A stretch of 64,000 nt of DNA from Pseudomonas iranensis (GTDB taxonomy: Bacteria; Pseudomonadota; Gammaproteobacteria; Pseudomonadales; Pseudomonadaceae). The translations under genes were made by a program, and so were the position numbers. Location of the stretch: contig NZ_CP077092.1 of NCBI RefSeq assembly GCF_014268585.2, positions 1,302,001 to 1,366,000 of the forward strand. Direction: 5' to 3'. The notes under the pieces were generated by a model. The model was not told the origin of the DNA, made no database searches, and saw nothing but the letters and a program-made list of their open reading frames with translations. Of the stretch, positions 51,930 through 60,654 are shown piece after piece (position 1 is the first letter of the stretch; the number at the start of each line of letters is the position of its first letter).

Positions 51930-53645
51930 TCAAGCCTGCGCGCTGACCTCCCGGCGACTGACCAACCCCTCCAGCGCCCCACTCAAACTCGCGGCCTTTT
52001 CCCCGACCAGCAAATGCCAGACCCCGCCATCCAGCTGGCTGACACCCTGGCACCCGAGCTCCTTCAACTGCGCCTCGGACAATGCCTTGCCATCGGCCAG
52101 TTGCAGGCGAATGCGGGTCATGGCGATGCAGTCGAGCTGCAGCACATTGTCACTGCCGCCCAGCGCATTCAGCCATTGCTGCGCTTCACTGCTTGTAAGC
52201 GCAACTGTCTTGGGCTCATCGGTAGCAACAACGGTTTCAGCCAGAACCGCACGGCCCAGCGCCGGCATCGCCAAGCGAATTTCATCGGCGATGCTATCAG
52301 CAAGCGGCCCGACCACGACTTGCAAACTGCCGCCCTTGCCCGGACGCACCACGGCCATTGCGCCCAGCGCTTTCAGCTCGGCGTCCGAGGCCTTGTTGCG
52401 GTCGACCATCTCCAGGCGCAGTCGGGTCGTGCACGCACCGACGGTGAGCAGATTCTCGGCGCCGCCCAAGGCTTTGATATACGCACTGGCGCGTTCGGTT
52501 TCCGAGAGCACGGCTTTTTCGGCGCTGGCGACGTCTTCGCGCCCCGGCGTCTTCAGATTGAAGCGGCGGATACAGAAGTCGAAGACCAGGTAATAGATGA
52601 CCGCATAAGCCAGCCCGACCGGCACCACCAGCCAGCCATTGGTCGACTTGCCCCAGCCGAGAATCATGTCGATGAAGCCACCGGAAAAGGTGAAGCCCAG
52701 ATGAATATTCAAGCCGTTGGTGATCGCCATCGACAGCCCGGTCAGCAGCGCGTGCAGGAGGAACAGCAGCGGCGCGAGAAACATGAAGGCAAATTCGATC
52801 GGCTCGGTCACACCTGTCAGAAACGAGGTCAGCGCCATCGACAGGAAGATCCCGCCCATCACCTTGCGCCGCTCCGGCAGGGCGTTGCGGTACATCGCCA
52901 GGCAGGCGGCGGGCAGGCCGAAGATCATCATCGGGAACATGCCGGTCATGAACTGGCCGCCCTTCGGATCGCCGGCAAAATACCGCGACAGATCGCCCGT
53001 CACCAGCGCGCCGGTGGTCGGGTCGGTGAAATTGCCGAAGACGAACCACGCCATGTTGTTGAGGATGTGGTGCAGGCCGGTGACGATCAGCAGGCGGTTG
53101 AACACGCCGAAGACGAACGCGCCGAGGCTGCCGCTTTCCATCATCAGCGCGCCGAACGCGTTGATGCCCTGCTGGATCGGCGGCCAGATGTAGCCGAACA
53201 GCACGCCCAGACCCACCGCCGCGAACCCGGTGACGATCGGCACAAAACGCCGGCCACCGAAGAACGCCAGATACTCCGGCAGCTTGATGTCCTTGAAGCG
53301 GTTGTACAGCGCGCCGGCCATCAGGCCGCTGACGATCCCGGCGAGCATGCCCATGTTGATCGTCGAGTCGAGCACCTTGAGCGTGGAAATCATCACCAGA
53401 TAACCGATCACTCCGGCGAGGCCGGCGGTGCCGTTGTTGTCTTTGGCGAAACCGACGGCGATGCCGATGGCAAAGATCATCGCCAGGTTGGCGAAGATCA
53501 CTTGGCCGGCATCGTGAATGATCGCGATGTTCAACAGGTCCGTGTCGCCCAGGCGCAGCAGCAGGCCGGCAATCGGCAGGATCGCGATCGGCAGCATCAG
53601 CGCGCGGCCCAGGCGTTGCAGGCCTTCGATGAAGAGTTGGTACAT
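51930..53645 (-). CDS. nagE: N-acetylglucosamine PTS permease, EIIC with two EIIB domains
   Basis: NagE imports and phosphorylates N-acetylglucosamine at the inner membrane. The 571 residues begin with an EIIC domain of about 10 helices (LMLPIAILPIAGLLLRLG; GLHHILNNMAWF; TGVTEPIEFAFMFLAPLLF). The EIIB domain has its phosphorylated Cys in VGACTTRLRL near residue 405. A second EIIB-like domain near residue 504 reads LDCIAMTRIRL, keeping Cys but altering the CTTR motif. The EIIA, HPr and EI functions come from nagF, 23 bases upstream. The nagE leader holds an A-rich Hfq/Crc-like motif. Confidence 0.93.
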   Translation of the reverse strand: MYQLFIEGLQRLGRALMLPIAILPIAGLLLRLGDTDLLNIAIIHDAGQVIFANLAMIFAIGIAVGFAKDNNGTAGLAGVIGYLVMISTLKVLDSTINMGMLAGIVSGLMAGALYNRFKDIKLPEYLAFFGGRRFVPIVTGFAAVGLGVLFGYIWPPIQQGINAFGALMMESGSLGAFVFGVFNRLLIVTGLHHILNNMAWFVFGNFTDPTTGALVTGDLSRYFAGDPKGGQFMTGMFPMMIFGLPAACLAMYRNALPERRKVMGGIFLSMALTSFLTGVTEPIEFAFMFLAPLLFLLHALLTGLSMAITNGLNIHLGFTFSGGFIDMILGWGKSTNGWLVVPVGLAYAVIYYLVFDFCIRRFNLKTPGREDVASAEKAVLSETERASAYIKALGGAENLLTVGACTTRLRLEMVDRNKASDAELKALGAMAVVRPGKGGSLQVVVGPLADSIADEIRLAMPALGRAVLAETVVATDEPKTVALTSSEAQQWLNALGGSDNVLQLDCIAMTRIRLQLADGKALSEAQLKELGCQGVSQLDGGVWHLLVGEKAASLSGALEGLVSRREVSAQA

Positions 53646-53656
53646 GGCGTTTGTCC

Positions 53657-53670
53657 TTTTTGTTTTTGTT
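53657..53670 (-). promoter_or_regulatory. Candidate Hfq/Crc site in the nagE leader
   Basis: On the minus strand AACAAAAACAAAAA leads straight into AGGA, 12 bases before the nagE ATG. It contains repeated AAnAAnAA matches that overlap the ribosome-binding region, as expected for Crc control of a sugar transporter. Confidence 0.5.
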
Positions 53671-56182
53671 AGCGCAGAGGCCAATGTTGATGACAGGCGT
53701 GGCGAACGGCGGCGGCGCTGGACAGCTTGAGCAGGTCGCGGCTCAGGCGCTGACATTCGGCTTCATGCAACTGACGTACGCGGTCCTTGATTTCACCGAT
53801 CTGCACCGGGCTCACCGACAGCTCGGTGACGCCCAGACCCACCAGCACCGGCGTGGCCAGCGGGTCGGAGGCGAGGGCGCCGCAGACACCGACCCAGCGT
53901 TTGTGCACCGCCGCGCCTTCGCAGGTCATGGCGATCAGACGCAGCAACGCGGGGTGCAGGGCATCGACCCGTGCCGCCAGCCCGGCGTGGTCGCGGTCCA
54001 TGGCCAGGGTGTATTGCGACAGATCGTTGGTGCCGATCGAGAGAAAGTCGGCGTGTTCGGCCAGTTGTTCGGCTTGCAGCGCGGCGGCGGGGACTTCGAT
54101 CATCACGCCGATTTCCGGGCGCTCGGCAATGCCCATTTCAAGCCGCAGTGCATCGACGCGCTGGCGGATGTGCAGCAGTTCGTCGACCTCGGTGACCATC
54201 GGCAACAGAATCCGGCAACGCGACAACGGCTTGACCTGCAGCAGCGCGCGCAGTTGCTGATCGAGAATTTCCGGGCGCGCCTGGGCCAGCCGAATGCCGC
54301 GCAGACCGAGCACCGGGTTGGCCTCGGCGGGCAGCGGCAGGTACTCGAGTTGCTTGTCGCCGCCGACGTCGATGGTGCGGATGATCACTGGCTTGTCGCC
54401 CATGGCATCGATCACCGCTTGATAGGCGCTGCGCTGTTCTTCGACGTCCGGTGCAGTCTGGCGATCGACGAAAAGAAACTCGGTGCGCAACAGGCCGACG
54501 CCATCGGCACCGTTGGCAAAAGCGTCTGTCGCTTCGTTGCTCGAGGCGACATTGGCAGCCACTTCGATGTGCACGCCATTGCGCGTTTCAGCGGGCAAAT
54601 GGGCTTTGGCCTGTTGGCTGTCGCGACGCTGCTGACGCTCGATCTGCGCCTGTTGCACTTCGGCCAGGCGCTCGGCGTTTGGCGTCAATTCGAGACGACC
54701 GCCGTCAGCGTCGAGCACAACGGCCTGATTTTGTGATTGATCAAGCAATTGCGCGCCCAAAGCGACGATGCACGGCAGACCTTTGCCGCGCGCCAGAATC
54801 GCTACGTGGGAGGTCGCGCCGCCTTCGGCCATGCACAACCCGGCGACACCTTGCGCGCTGAGTTGCAGCAGATCCGATGGCGTCAGTTCGTGGGCGGCAA
54901 CGATGGCGCCGGCCGGAACCTGGTATTGCCAGGCCTCGCCAAGCAGGGCGCGCAGGACGCGTTGTTTTAGATCACGCAAATCGTTGGCGCGTTCGGCCAG
55001 CAGCGGACTGCCGGTGCCTTGGAGCATGTCGCACTGCGTGTCGATCGACTGACTCCAGGCGTGCGTCGCAGCGGTGCCTTGCGCGATGAATTGCTGCGCG
55101 GCGTCGAGCAGGGCCGGGTCTTCGAGCAGCGCCATGTGTGCAGCGAAGATCGCTTCTTCGTCGGCGTTCTGGTGCTTTTTCGCCTGGGCGAGGGTGGCGG
55201 CGATTTCGCTGCGCACCGCGTTCAAGGCCGTTTCAAGAATCGGCTGCTGTTGCACTTGATCGTGATGGCCCGCATCCGCCGGCAAGGTGATCGCGTTCAA
55301 GCGAAACAACGGCCCGGCGACCAGCCCCGGCGCCGCGCAAACACCGTGCAACACGCCAGCCTCGGCCGGGCGTTTCAGCGCGGCTGTGGTGGTCGGCGCT
55401 TGCGCGTGGTGATCGTCCGGCAGCGCCGTGGCCAATGCGCTGAGCAGAGCTTGCAATGCGGCATCGGCGTCCGGCCCCTGACAACTGACCTGCACCTCAT
55501 CCTGCTCACCAATCGCCAACCCCATCAAACCGATCAGACTGTTGCACGGCGCCGCTTTGCCGTTGAAGTGCAGCTGTGAGTGGCTGCTGAACCCCTGGGC
55601 GGTCTGGCGGATCAGCGCAGCGGGGCGCGCATGCAAGCCGCCGCGATGAGCGACCCGAACTTGGCCACGAACCTCTGGCCCGCCGCTTGTATCGGTATTC
55701 GCCGCCACCACATTGCGCGCGATGATGTGCAGCAACGGCTCGCCGACTTTCACCGCTTTGAGGGTGATCGGCCGCACCTGAAAATCCGCGCTGTTGGTCA
55801 GGATCAACAGGCTGACCAGGCTTTTGCAGTGCTGACCGACCTTGTCCAGGTCATAGCGCAGCAGCGGCTGACCGAGGCTGACGCGATCGCTTTCCTTGAC
55901 CAGCATGGCGAAACCTTCACCGTTCAGCTCAACGGTGTCGAGGCCCAAGTGCAGGAGGATTTCCGCACCGTTGTCGGCGCGCACGGTCACCGCGTGGCTG
56001 CTGCGCGCAACGTGGATGACCACGCCGGCGCAGGGCGAATACAGCGTGTCGTTGAGCGGGTCGATGGCGATGCCGTCGCCCATCGCGCCACTGGCGAACA
56101 CCGCGTCCGGGACGTTGGCGAGCGTCAGCACCGGGCCGCTGAGCGGGGCGCTGAGGGTCAGCTCTTTATTGTTGTCGGGCAT
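53669..56182 (-). CDS. nagF: Multidomain PTS protein, EIIA-HPr-EI
   Basis: NagF takes phosphate from phosphoenolpyruvate and passes it to NagE. The 837 residues fuse three PTS proteins. A glucose-type EIIA holds His78 in EILLHLGLDTVELNG. HPr holds His184 in HRGGLHARPAAL. Enzyme I has its active His in GGATSHVAILARGKGLPCIV near residue 456 and a PEP-binding barrel (LLRTEFLFVDR; IGTNDLSQYTLAMDR). It matches P. aeruginosa PA3760. Spacing places it in one operon with nagE. Confidence 0.94.
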   Translation of the reverse strand: MPDNNKELTLSAPLSGPVLTLANVPDAVFASGAMGDGIAIDPLNDTLYSPCAGVVIHVARSSHAVTVRADNGAEILLHLGLDTVELNGEGFAMLVKESDRVSLGQPLLRYDLDKVGQHCKSLVSLLILTNSADFQVRPITLKAVKVGEPLLHIIARNVVAANTDTSGGPEVRGQVRVAHRGGLHARPAALIRQTAQGFSSHSQLHFNGKAAPCNSLIGLMGLAIGEQDEVQVSCQGPDADAALQALLSALATALPDDHHAQAPTTTAALKRPAEAGVLHGVCAAPGLVAGPLFRLNAITLPADAGHHDQVQQQPILETALNAVRSEIAATLAQAKKHQNADEEAIFAAHMALLEDPALLDAAQQFIAQGTAATHAWSQSIDTQCDMLQGTGSPLLAERANDLRDLKQRVLRALLGEAWQYQVPAGAIVAAHELTPSDLLQLSAQGVAGLCMAEGGATSHVAILARGKGLPCIVALGAQLLDQSQNQAVVLDADGGRLELTPNAERLAEVQQAQIERQQRRDSQQAKAHLPAETRNGVHIEVAANVASSNEATDAFANGADGVGLLRTEFLFVDRQTAPDVEEQRSAYQAVIDAMGDKPVIIRTIDVGGDKQLEYLPLPAEANPVLGLRGIRLAQARPEILDQQLRALLQVKPLSRCRILLPMVTEVDELLHIRQRVDALRLEMGIAERPEIGVMIEVPAAALQAEQLAEHADFLSIGTNDLSQYTLAMDRDHAGLAARVDALHPALLRLIAMTCEGAAVHKRWVGVCGALASDPLATPVLVGLGVTELSVSPVQIGEIKDRVRQLHEAECQRLSRDLLKLSSAAAVRHACHQHWPLR

Positions 56183-56216
56183 GGCTGGGTCTCATCAGGT
56201 GTGCAGTCAGTCGGAC

Positions 56217-57239
56217 TTAATGCGTGCGGGTCACTTTGCTCAAATGGCGCGGCTGATCCGGGTCCATGCCCCGCGCCACGGCCAGGCCTGCGGCCATCAC
56301 GTAAAAGCTCTGGATCGCCAGAATCGGATCGAGGGCCGGGTGTTCGGCGCGAGTCAGGGTCAGGTCGCGTTCGCTGACGTCATCCGGCGCGGCGAGCAAG
56401 ACCCGGGCGCCGCGCTGGCGCATTTCCGCTGCCAGACTCAGCAGGCCGGCCTGCTCGGCGCCGCGTGGGGCGAAAACCAGCAGCGGATAGTGTTCGTCGA
56501 TCAGTGCCATCGGGCCGTGACGGACTTCGGCACTGCTGAACGCTTCGGCCTGAATCGCCGAGGTTTCCTTGAACTTCAGCGCCGCTTCCTGGGCAATCGC
56601 GAAACCGGCGCCACGGCCGATCACCATCAGGCGCTCGCAATCGCGCAGGGCTTCGATGGCCACGCTCCAGTTCTGTTTCGCCGCTTCGCGCAGGCCTTCT
56701 GGCAGCGCATCGTGGGCTTGCAGCAGTTCGCGGTCCTCTTTCCAGTGCGCGATCAAACGCGCGCTGGCGCTGAGGGTGGCGATAAAGCTTTTGGTCGCAG
56801 CGACGCTGCTTTCCGTCCCGGCAAGCAGCGGCAGGCTGAATTCACACGCTGCCTCCAGTGGCGAGTCGGCGGCATTGACCATCGACACACTTAGCGCGCC
56901 ACGCTTGCGCAACAGGCGCAGGCTGTTGACCAGATCCGGGCTCTGCCCCGACTGCGAAAACGCAAAGGCGACCTGACCGCTGACTTTCAGTGGCGCCTGC
57001 TGCATGGTCACCACCGACATCGGCAACGAGGCCACCGGCACGCCCAGTTGCTGCATGGTCAGGTAGGCGAAGTAGCTCGCCGCGTGGTCGGAGCTGCCAC
57101 GGGCGACGGTCATCGCCACTTGCGGCGGCTGCCGGCGCAGGCGCCCGGCGATCTCGATCATCGGCGCGTCGAGCTGTTGCAGTTGGGCTTGCACGGCCTC
57201 GAACGAGGACAGCGCCTCTTCAAGCATTTTTGAAGTCAA
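56217..57239 (-). CDS. SIS-domain glucosamine-6-phosphate deaminase (NagB-II type)
   Basis: The 340 residues contain two SIS sugar-isomerase domains: TVARGSSDHAASYFAYLTMQQLG near residue 43 and FSQSGQSPDLVNSLRLLRKRG near 93, then VIGRGAGFAIAQEAALKFKETSAIQAEAFSSAEVRHGP near 210. It lacks the glutaminase half of GlmS, and in this operon it most likely deaminates glucosamine 6-phosphate to fructose 6-phosphate, replacing classical NagB. It overlaps nagA by 20 bases. Confidence 0.88.
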   Translation of the reverse strand: MTSKMLEEALSSFEAVQAQLQQLDAPMIEIAGRLRRQPPQVAMTVARGSSDHAASYFAYLTMQQLGVPVASLPMSVVTMQQAPLKVSGQVAFAFSQSGQSPDLVNSLRLLRKRGALSVSMVNAADSPLEAACEFSLPLLAGTESSVAATKSFIATLSASARLIAHWKEDRELLQAHDALPEGLREAAKQNWSVAIEALRDCERLMVIGRGAGFAIAQEAALKFKETSAIQAEAFSSAEVRHGPMALIDEHYPLLVFAPRGAEQAGLLSLAAEMRQRGARVLLAAPDDVSERDLTLTRAEHPALDPILAIQSFYVMAAGLAVARGMDPDQPRHLSKVTRTH

Positions 57240-58326
57240 TGTCTTCTCCTTCGACCATGACGGCGGTCAGTGTGAGTGAACGATCGAGCCGCACGCAGTC
57301 GGCCCAGGCGCCGGGGGCAAGGCGCCCGCGTTCGGTGATGCCGAGGTAGTCGGCGGGAAATTGCGACAGACGCTGCGAGGCTTCGGCGATCGGCAAACCG
57401 ATCTTGACCAGATTGCGCAGGGCCTGATCCATGGTCAGGGTGCTGCCGGCCAGCGTGCCGTCGGGCAGACGCACGCCGCCCAGGCATTTGGTCACGGTGT
57501 GGCTGCCAAGCTTGTATTCACCGTCGGGCATGCCGGCGGCGGCGGTCGAATCGGTGACGCAATACAGGCACGGGATCGAACGCAGGGCTACGCGAATGGC
57601 GCCGGGGTGTACGTGCAGCAGATCGGGAATCAGCTCGGCGTATTTGGCGTGGGCCAGTGCTGCGCCGACGATGCCCGGCTCGCGGTGATGCAGCGGGCTC
57701 ATGGCGTTGTAGAGGTGGGTGAAACTGCTGGCACCGGCAGCCAGCGCGGCGACGCCTTCCTCGTAGCTGCCGAGGGTGTGGCCGATCTGCATGCGGATGC
57801 CACGGCTGCTCAGCTCGCGAATCAATGCATCGTGACCGGCGATTTCCGGGGCAATGGTGATGACGCGGATCGGTGCCAGCGCCAGATATTCTTCGACTTC
57901 TGCCATCAACGCGGTGTGGGCGAAGTTCGGTTGAGCGCCGAGTTTTCCCGGGTTGATGTAAGGGCCTTCAAGGTGTACGCCAAGCACTCGCGCGGCGCCT
58001 TTCGGACGCTGTTTGCAGAATTCTCCTACCTCTTTCAAGACGCTGGAAATCTCCGCACTCGGCGCGGTCATGGTCGTGGCCAACAGCGAGGTGGTGCCAA
58101 AGCGCACGTGGGTTTTGCTGATGGTTTCGAAGGCTTCGGCGCCTTCCATAATGTCTTTGCCACCGCCGCCGTGCACATGCAGGTCGATGAAACCCGGCAG
58201 CAGATAGGGTAGATCGTTAGCCGCCGGATCGCAGGGCACGCCTTCGATCGACACGATCTTGCCGTGTTCGTGAATCAGCCGGCCGCGAACCCAGCCGCTG
58301 GCGGTGAGGATGTTGTCTTCGGACAT
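57220..58326 (-). CDS. nagA: N-acetylglucosamine-6-phosphate deacetylase
   Basis: NagA removes acetate from N-acetylglucosamine 6-phosphate. The 368-residue amidohydrolase has metal ligands His50 and His52 in GFIDLHVHGGGGKDIMEG, HLEGPYINPGKLGAQPNF near 125, QIGHTLGSYEEGVAAL near 180, and the catalytic Asp region CVTDSTAAAGMPDGEYKLG near 256. It is the second gene of the nag operon, 24 bases after nagR. Confidence 0.94.
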   Translation of the reverse strand: MSEDNILTASGWVRGRLIHEHGKIVSIEGVPCDPAANDLPYLLPGFIDLHVHGGGGKDIMEGAEAFETISKTHVRFGTTSLLATTMTAPSAEISSVLKEVGEFCKQRPKGAARVLGVHLEGPYINPGKLGAQPNFAHTALMAEVEEYLALAPIRVITIAPEIAGHDALIRELSSRGIRMQIGHTLGSYEEGVAALAAGASSFTHLYNAMSPLHHREPGIVGAALAHAKYAELIPDLLHVHPGAIRVALRSIPCLYCVTDSTAAAGMPDGEYKLGSHTVTKCLGGVRLPDGTLAGSTLTMDQALRNLVKIGLPIAEASQRLSQFPADYLGITERGRLAPGAWADCVRLDRSLTLTAVMVEGEDIDFKNA

Positions 58327-58350
58327 TTTCGTTCTCGCTTGGGGTTGCGC

Positions 58351-59082
58351 TCAGCGGCGCAGCTCTGCAACAAAGTCGTAGTAGTCGTTGCGGCAATAGG
58401 TGTCGGTGACTTCGATCGGCGTGTTGTCTTCCAGATAGCCGACCCGGGTCATCAGCAGCATGGCGGTGCCGGGGGCGATGCCGACCAGTGCGGCGAATTC
58501 GTCCGAGGCGTTGATTGCCTGGATGTGCTGAAGGGCGCGGACGATCGGTTTGCCGATGCCGTCGAGGTATTCGTAAAGCGAATCGCCCACCGCTTGCGGC
58601 CTGGGCATGATCGACGCGGGCAGGGTGCTCATCTCGATCGCCATGACCGTGTCATCGGCTTTGCGCAGGCGCTTCATGCGCGCCACCTTGTCATTCGGCG
58701 ACAGGCCGAGGCGGATCAGTTCTTCGTGGGTTGGCAGGGTGATCTCCCGCTCCAGCCATTTCGAGCTCGGCACGAAACCTTTCAGGCGCAGCATTTCGCT
58801 GAAGCCGGACAGACGCGACAGCGGTTGTTCCAGGCGTGGGGTGATGAACGTGCCCGAGCCTTGCAGGCGGCGGATCAGGCCTTGCTCGAGCAAGACTTCC
58901 AAAGCCTTGCGTGCGGTGACCCGGGAGATGCCGAGCTGGTCGCTGAGGTTGCGCTCGGACGGCATCGCCTGTTCGGCCTTCCACTGCCCGGCATGAATCG
59001 CCGCTTCCAGATTGCGCGCCAGTTGCAAGTACAGCGGCGTCGGCTGGGAGTCATCGGGACGTAGGGGCTGGAGGTCGTTCAT
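58351..59082 (-). CDS. nagR: GntR/HutC-family regulator NagR
   Basis: NagR is the likely repressor of the nag operon, responding to aminosugar phosphates. The 243 residues have an N-terminal winged helix (MPSERNLSDQLGISRVTARKALEVLLEQGLIRRLQGSGTFI) and a C-terminal UTRA ligand domain (ALQHIQAINASDEFAALVGIAPGTAMLLMTRVGY). It is the first gene of the operon it presumably controls, as in PA3757. The start at MNDLQPL was preferred because the longer frame overlaps the promoter. Confidence 0.9.
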   Translation of the reverse strand: MNDLQPLRPDDSQPTPLYLQLARNLEAAIHAGQWKAEQAMPSERNLSDQLGISRVTARKALEVLLEQGLIRRLQGSGTFITPRLEQPLSRLSGFSEMLRLKGFVPSSKWLEREITLPTHEELIRLGLSPNDKVARMKRLRKADDTVMAIEMSTLPASIMPRPQAVGDSLYEYLDGIGKPIVRALQHIQAINASDEFAALVGIAPGTAMLLMTRVGYLEDNTPIEVTDTYCRNDYYDFVAELRR

Positions 59083-59135
59083 GTAGGTCGTTTCCGTCGC
59101 GAGTATAGGATTGTTGTGGCTCGCTTGTGCGACGG

Positions 59136-59164
59136 AAGCTAATACCACTTGAATACCATGTCAA
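59136..59164 (-). promoter_or_regulatory. nag operon promoter with tandem NagR half-sites
   Basis: On the minus strand a consensus -35 box TTGACA (59164-59159) is followed 17 bases later by TAGCTT (59141-59136). The spacer holds two direct copies of TGGTATT, 11 bases apart, one helical turn. A 12-base copy of the second site recurs inverted at 59221-59232. Binding would block polymerase. Confidence 0.6.
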
Positions 59165-59220
59165 CGCGATGAAATGGCGTCTAACCCAATGGATTGGCGG
59201 TTGTCAGGGGTCACTGTTTA

Positions 59221-59232
59221 AAGTGGTATTAG
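59221..59232 (+). promoter_or_regulatory. Upstream NagR-like site
   Basis: AAGTGGTATTAG is the exact inverse of 59139-59150, placed 70 bases further from nagR. A shorter match (AGTGGTAT) occurs at 59287-59294 inside the neighbouring palindromic repeat. It may be an auxiliary operator. Confidence 0.45.
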
Positions 59233-59248
59233 TGGTGGCCCATAAAAA

Positions 59249-59333
59249 GCAAAAGATCGCAGCCTGCGACAGCTTCTACAGTTGAGAGTGGTATCACCCC
59301 TGTAGGCGCTGTCGCAGGCTGCGATCTTTTGAT
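59249..59333. repeat. Palindromic repeat, second family (variant)
   Basis: Inverted arms are AAAAGATCGCAGCCTGCGACAG and its complement, differing from the other two copies (CCTGCGACAG for CCTTCGGCAG). It lies in the divergent gap between nagR and the L,D-transpeptidase end. Confidence 0.85.
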
Positions 59334-59363
59334 TTATTTTTTTGCGGTGACCAGCGGTCGAGG

Positions 59364-59879
59364 TTACGGACGAATCTCGATCATCGTGCCGTCCGGTACC
59401 AGATTCCACACTTCACGCATGTCGACGTTGCGCATGGCGATGCAGCCGTCGGTCCAGTCGAGGGTATGGAACAACTGCTCCGGATTGTCTGCCGAATCCG
59501 GAGTGCCGTGGATCATGATCATCCCGCCGGGCTCGACACCTTCACGGCGAGCACGGGCGGCATCGCTGATGTTCGGGTAGGAGATGTGCATCGACAGGTT
59601 GAATTTGTCGCTGGTCTTGCGCCAGTCGATCCAATAGAAACCTTCGGGTGTGCGTTTGTCGCCCTCGATCAGTTTCGGGCCTTTCTTCGCACCCTTGCCC
59701 AAGGAGATGCGATAGGTCTTCAGCGGCTTGCCGTCGGCAATCAACTGCAGTTGGTGGGCCGATTTGAGTACCAGGACTTTTTCGATCAGTGGAGTGTTCG
59801 AGGGCGTCACGGTGGTCACGAATGACGCTTGCGAAACGCTGACGAACGACAGGCACAACAGGGCAAGCAACCAACGCAT
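59364..59879 (-). CDS. L,D-transpeptidase family protein (YkuD domain)
   Basis: This 171-residue exported protein begins with a signal peptide (MRWLLALLCLSFVSVSQA, cut before SFVTT). The YkuD domain shows His124 in MIMIHGTPDS and the catalytic Cys146 in WTDGCIAMRN, as in enzymes that form 3-3 peptidoglycan crosslinks or attach lipoproteins. The lack of a LysM anchor makes it a small, soluble periplasmic form. The start was set at the signal peptide; the longer frame overlaps the Nudix gene. Confidence 0.9.
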   Translation of the reverse strand: MRWLLALLCLSFVSVSQASFVTTVTPSNTPLIEKVLVLKSAHQLQLIADGKPLKTYRISLGKGAKKGPKLIEGDKRTPEGFYWIDWRKTSDKFNLSMHISYPNISDAARARREGVEPGGMIMIHGTPDSADNPEQLFHTLDWTDGCIAMRNVDMREVWNLVPDGTMIEIRP

Positions 59880-59955
59880 TGAAACGATTCCCCAAGAATG
59901 ACGCAGACACATAGTGATAGATGCAGGTGTGGTTATCGGCAGGGTGCCGCGAAGC

Positions 59956-60507
59956 TCAAGTGATCGCCGGCTGCACCAGTGGCGGAATCGACTCCGAACG
60001 CACCGGGTAAACCTCGCTGCGCCGATCGGCAAAGAAACATTCCAGCGTGCGCCCGACCGTGCGGAAAGCCAGCTCGTCCCAGGGAATGTCGGCTTCTTCG
60101 AACAGCTGCACTTCAAGGCTTTCCGGCCCGGCCGCATACTGCAGATCGGCCAGTTCGGCGCGGAAGAACACATGCACCTGGCTGATGTGCGGCACGTCGA
60201 TCAGCGTGTAGATGCTCAGGTTGCGCACCCGGGCGCAGGCTTCTTCGGCGGTTTCGCGGATGGCGGCCTGCTCGATGGTCTCGCCGTTTTCCATGAAACC
60301 GGCAGGTAGCGTCCAATAACCGAGACGCGGCTCGATGGCGCGGCGGCAGAGCAGCACTTTCTTCCCCCAGGTCGGCACGCAGCCGGCGACGATATTGGGG
60401 TTCTGGTAGTGAATGGTCTGACAGCTGTCGCAGACAAATCGCAGCCGCGAGTCGCCTTCGGGAATGCGCTGGGTGACCGGGTTACCGCAGTGGCTGCAAA
60501 ATTTCAT
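59956..60507 (-). CDS. Nudix hydrolase with N-terminal zinc ribbon
   Basis: This 183-residue protein has a zinc ribbon (C4xxC7, C26xxC29), then a Nudix box GFMENGETIEQAAIRETAEEA at residues 70-90. Zinc-ribbon Nudix enzymes include NADH pyrophosphatase NudC, but the characteristic SQPWPFPxS tail of NudC is not seen. The nucleotide substrate is therefore open. It is divergent from the CoA-type Nudix gene. Confidence 0.87.
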   Translation of the reverse strand: MKFCSHCGNPVTQRIPEGDSRLRFVCDSCQTIHYQNPNIVAGCVPTWGKKVLLCRRAIEPRLGYWTLPAGFMENGETIEQAAIRETAEEACARVRNLSIYTLIDVPHISQVHVFFRAELADLQYAAGPESLEVQLFEEADIPWDELAFRTVGRTLECFFADRRSEVYPVRSESIPPLVQPAIT

Positions 60508-60654
60508 GCTCGGGTTCCTGAATGCTGCGCCTATCTTGGCGTGCAGCGGGGCCGGTCGGCAAGTTGTCGTTTCGCGACACGACGGGTTTCGGGGGCTTGG
60601 GCGCTCGCTTTGATTGGTGCATGATGCGGAGCAAGGCACCGATCGAGAACACTC

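Noticed and set aside
51654..53672. 672-codon open frame opposite nagE and in the right repeat
   Set aside because: It covers the antisense of nagE plus repeat DNA; low-complexity Arg/His-rich protein with no recognisable domain.
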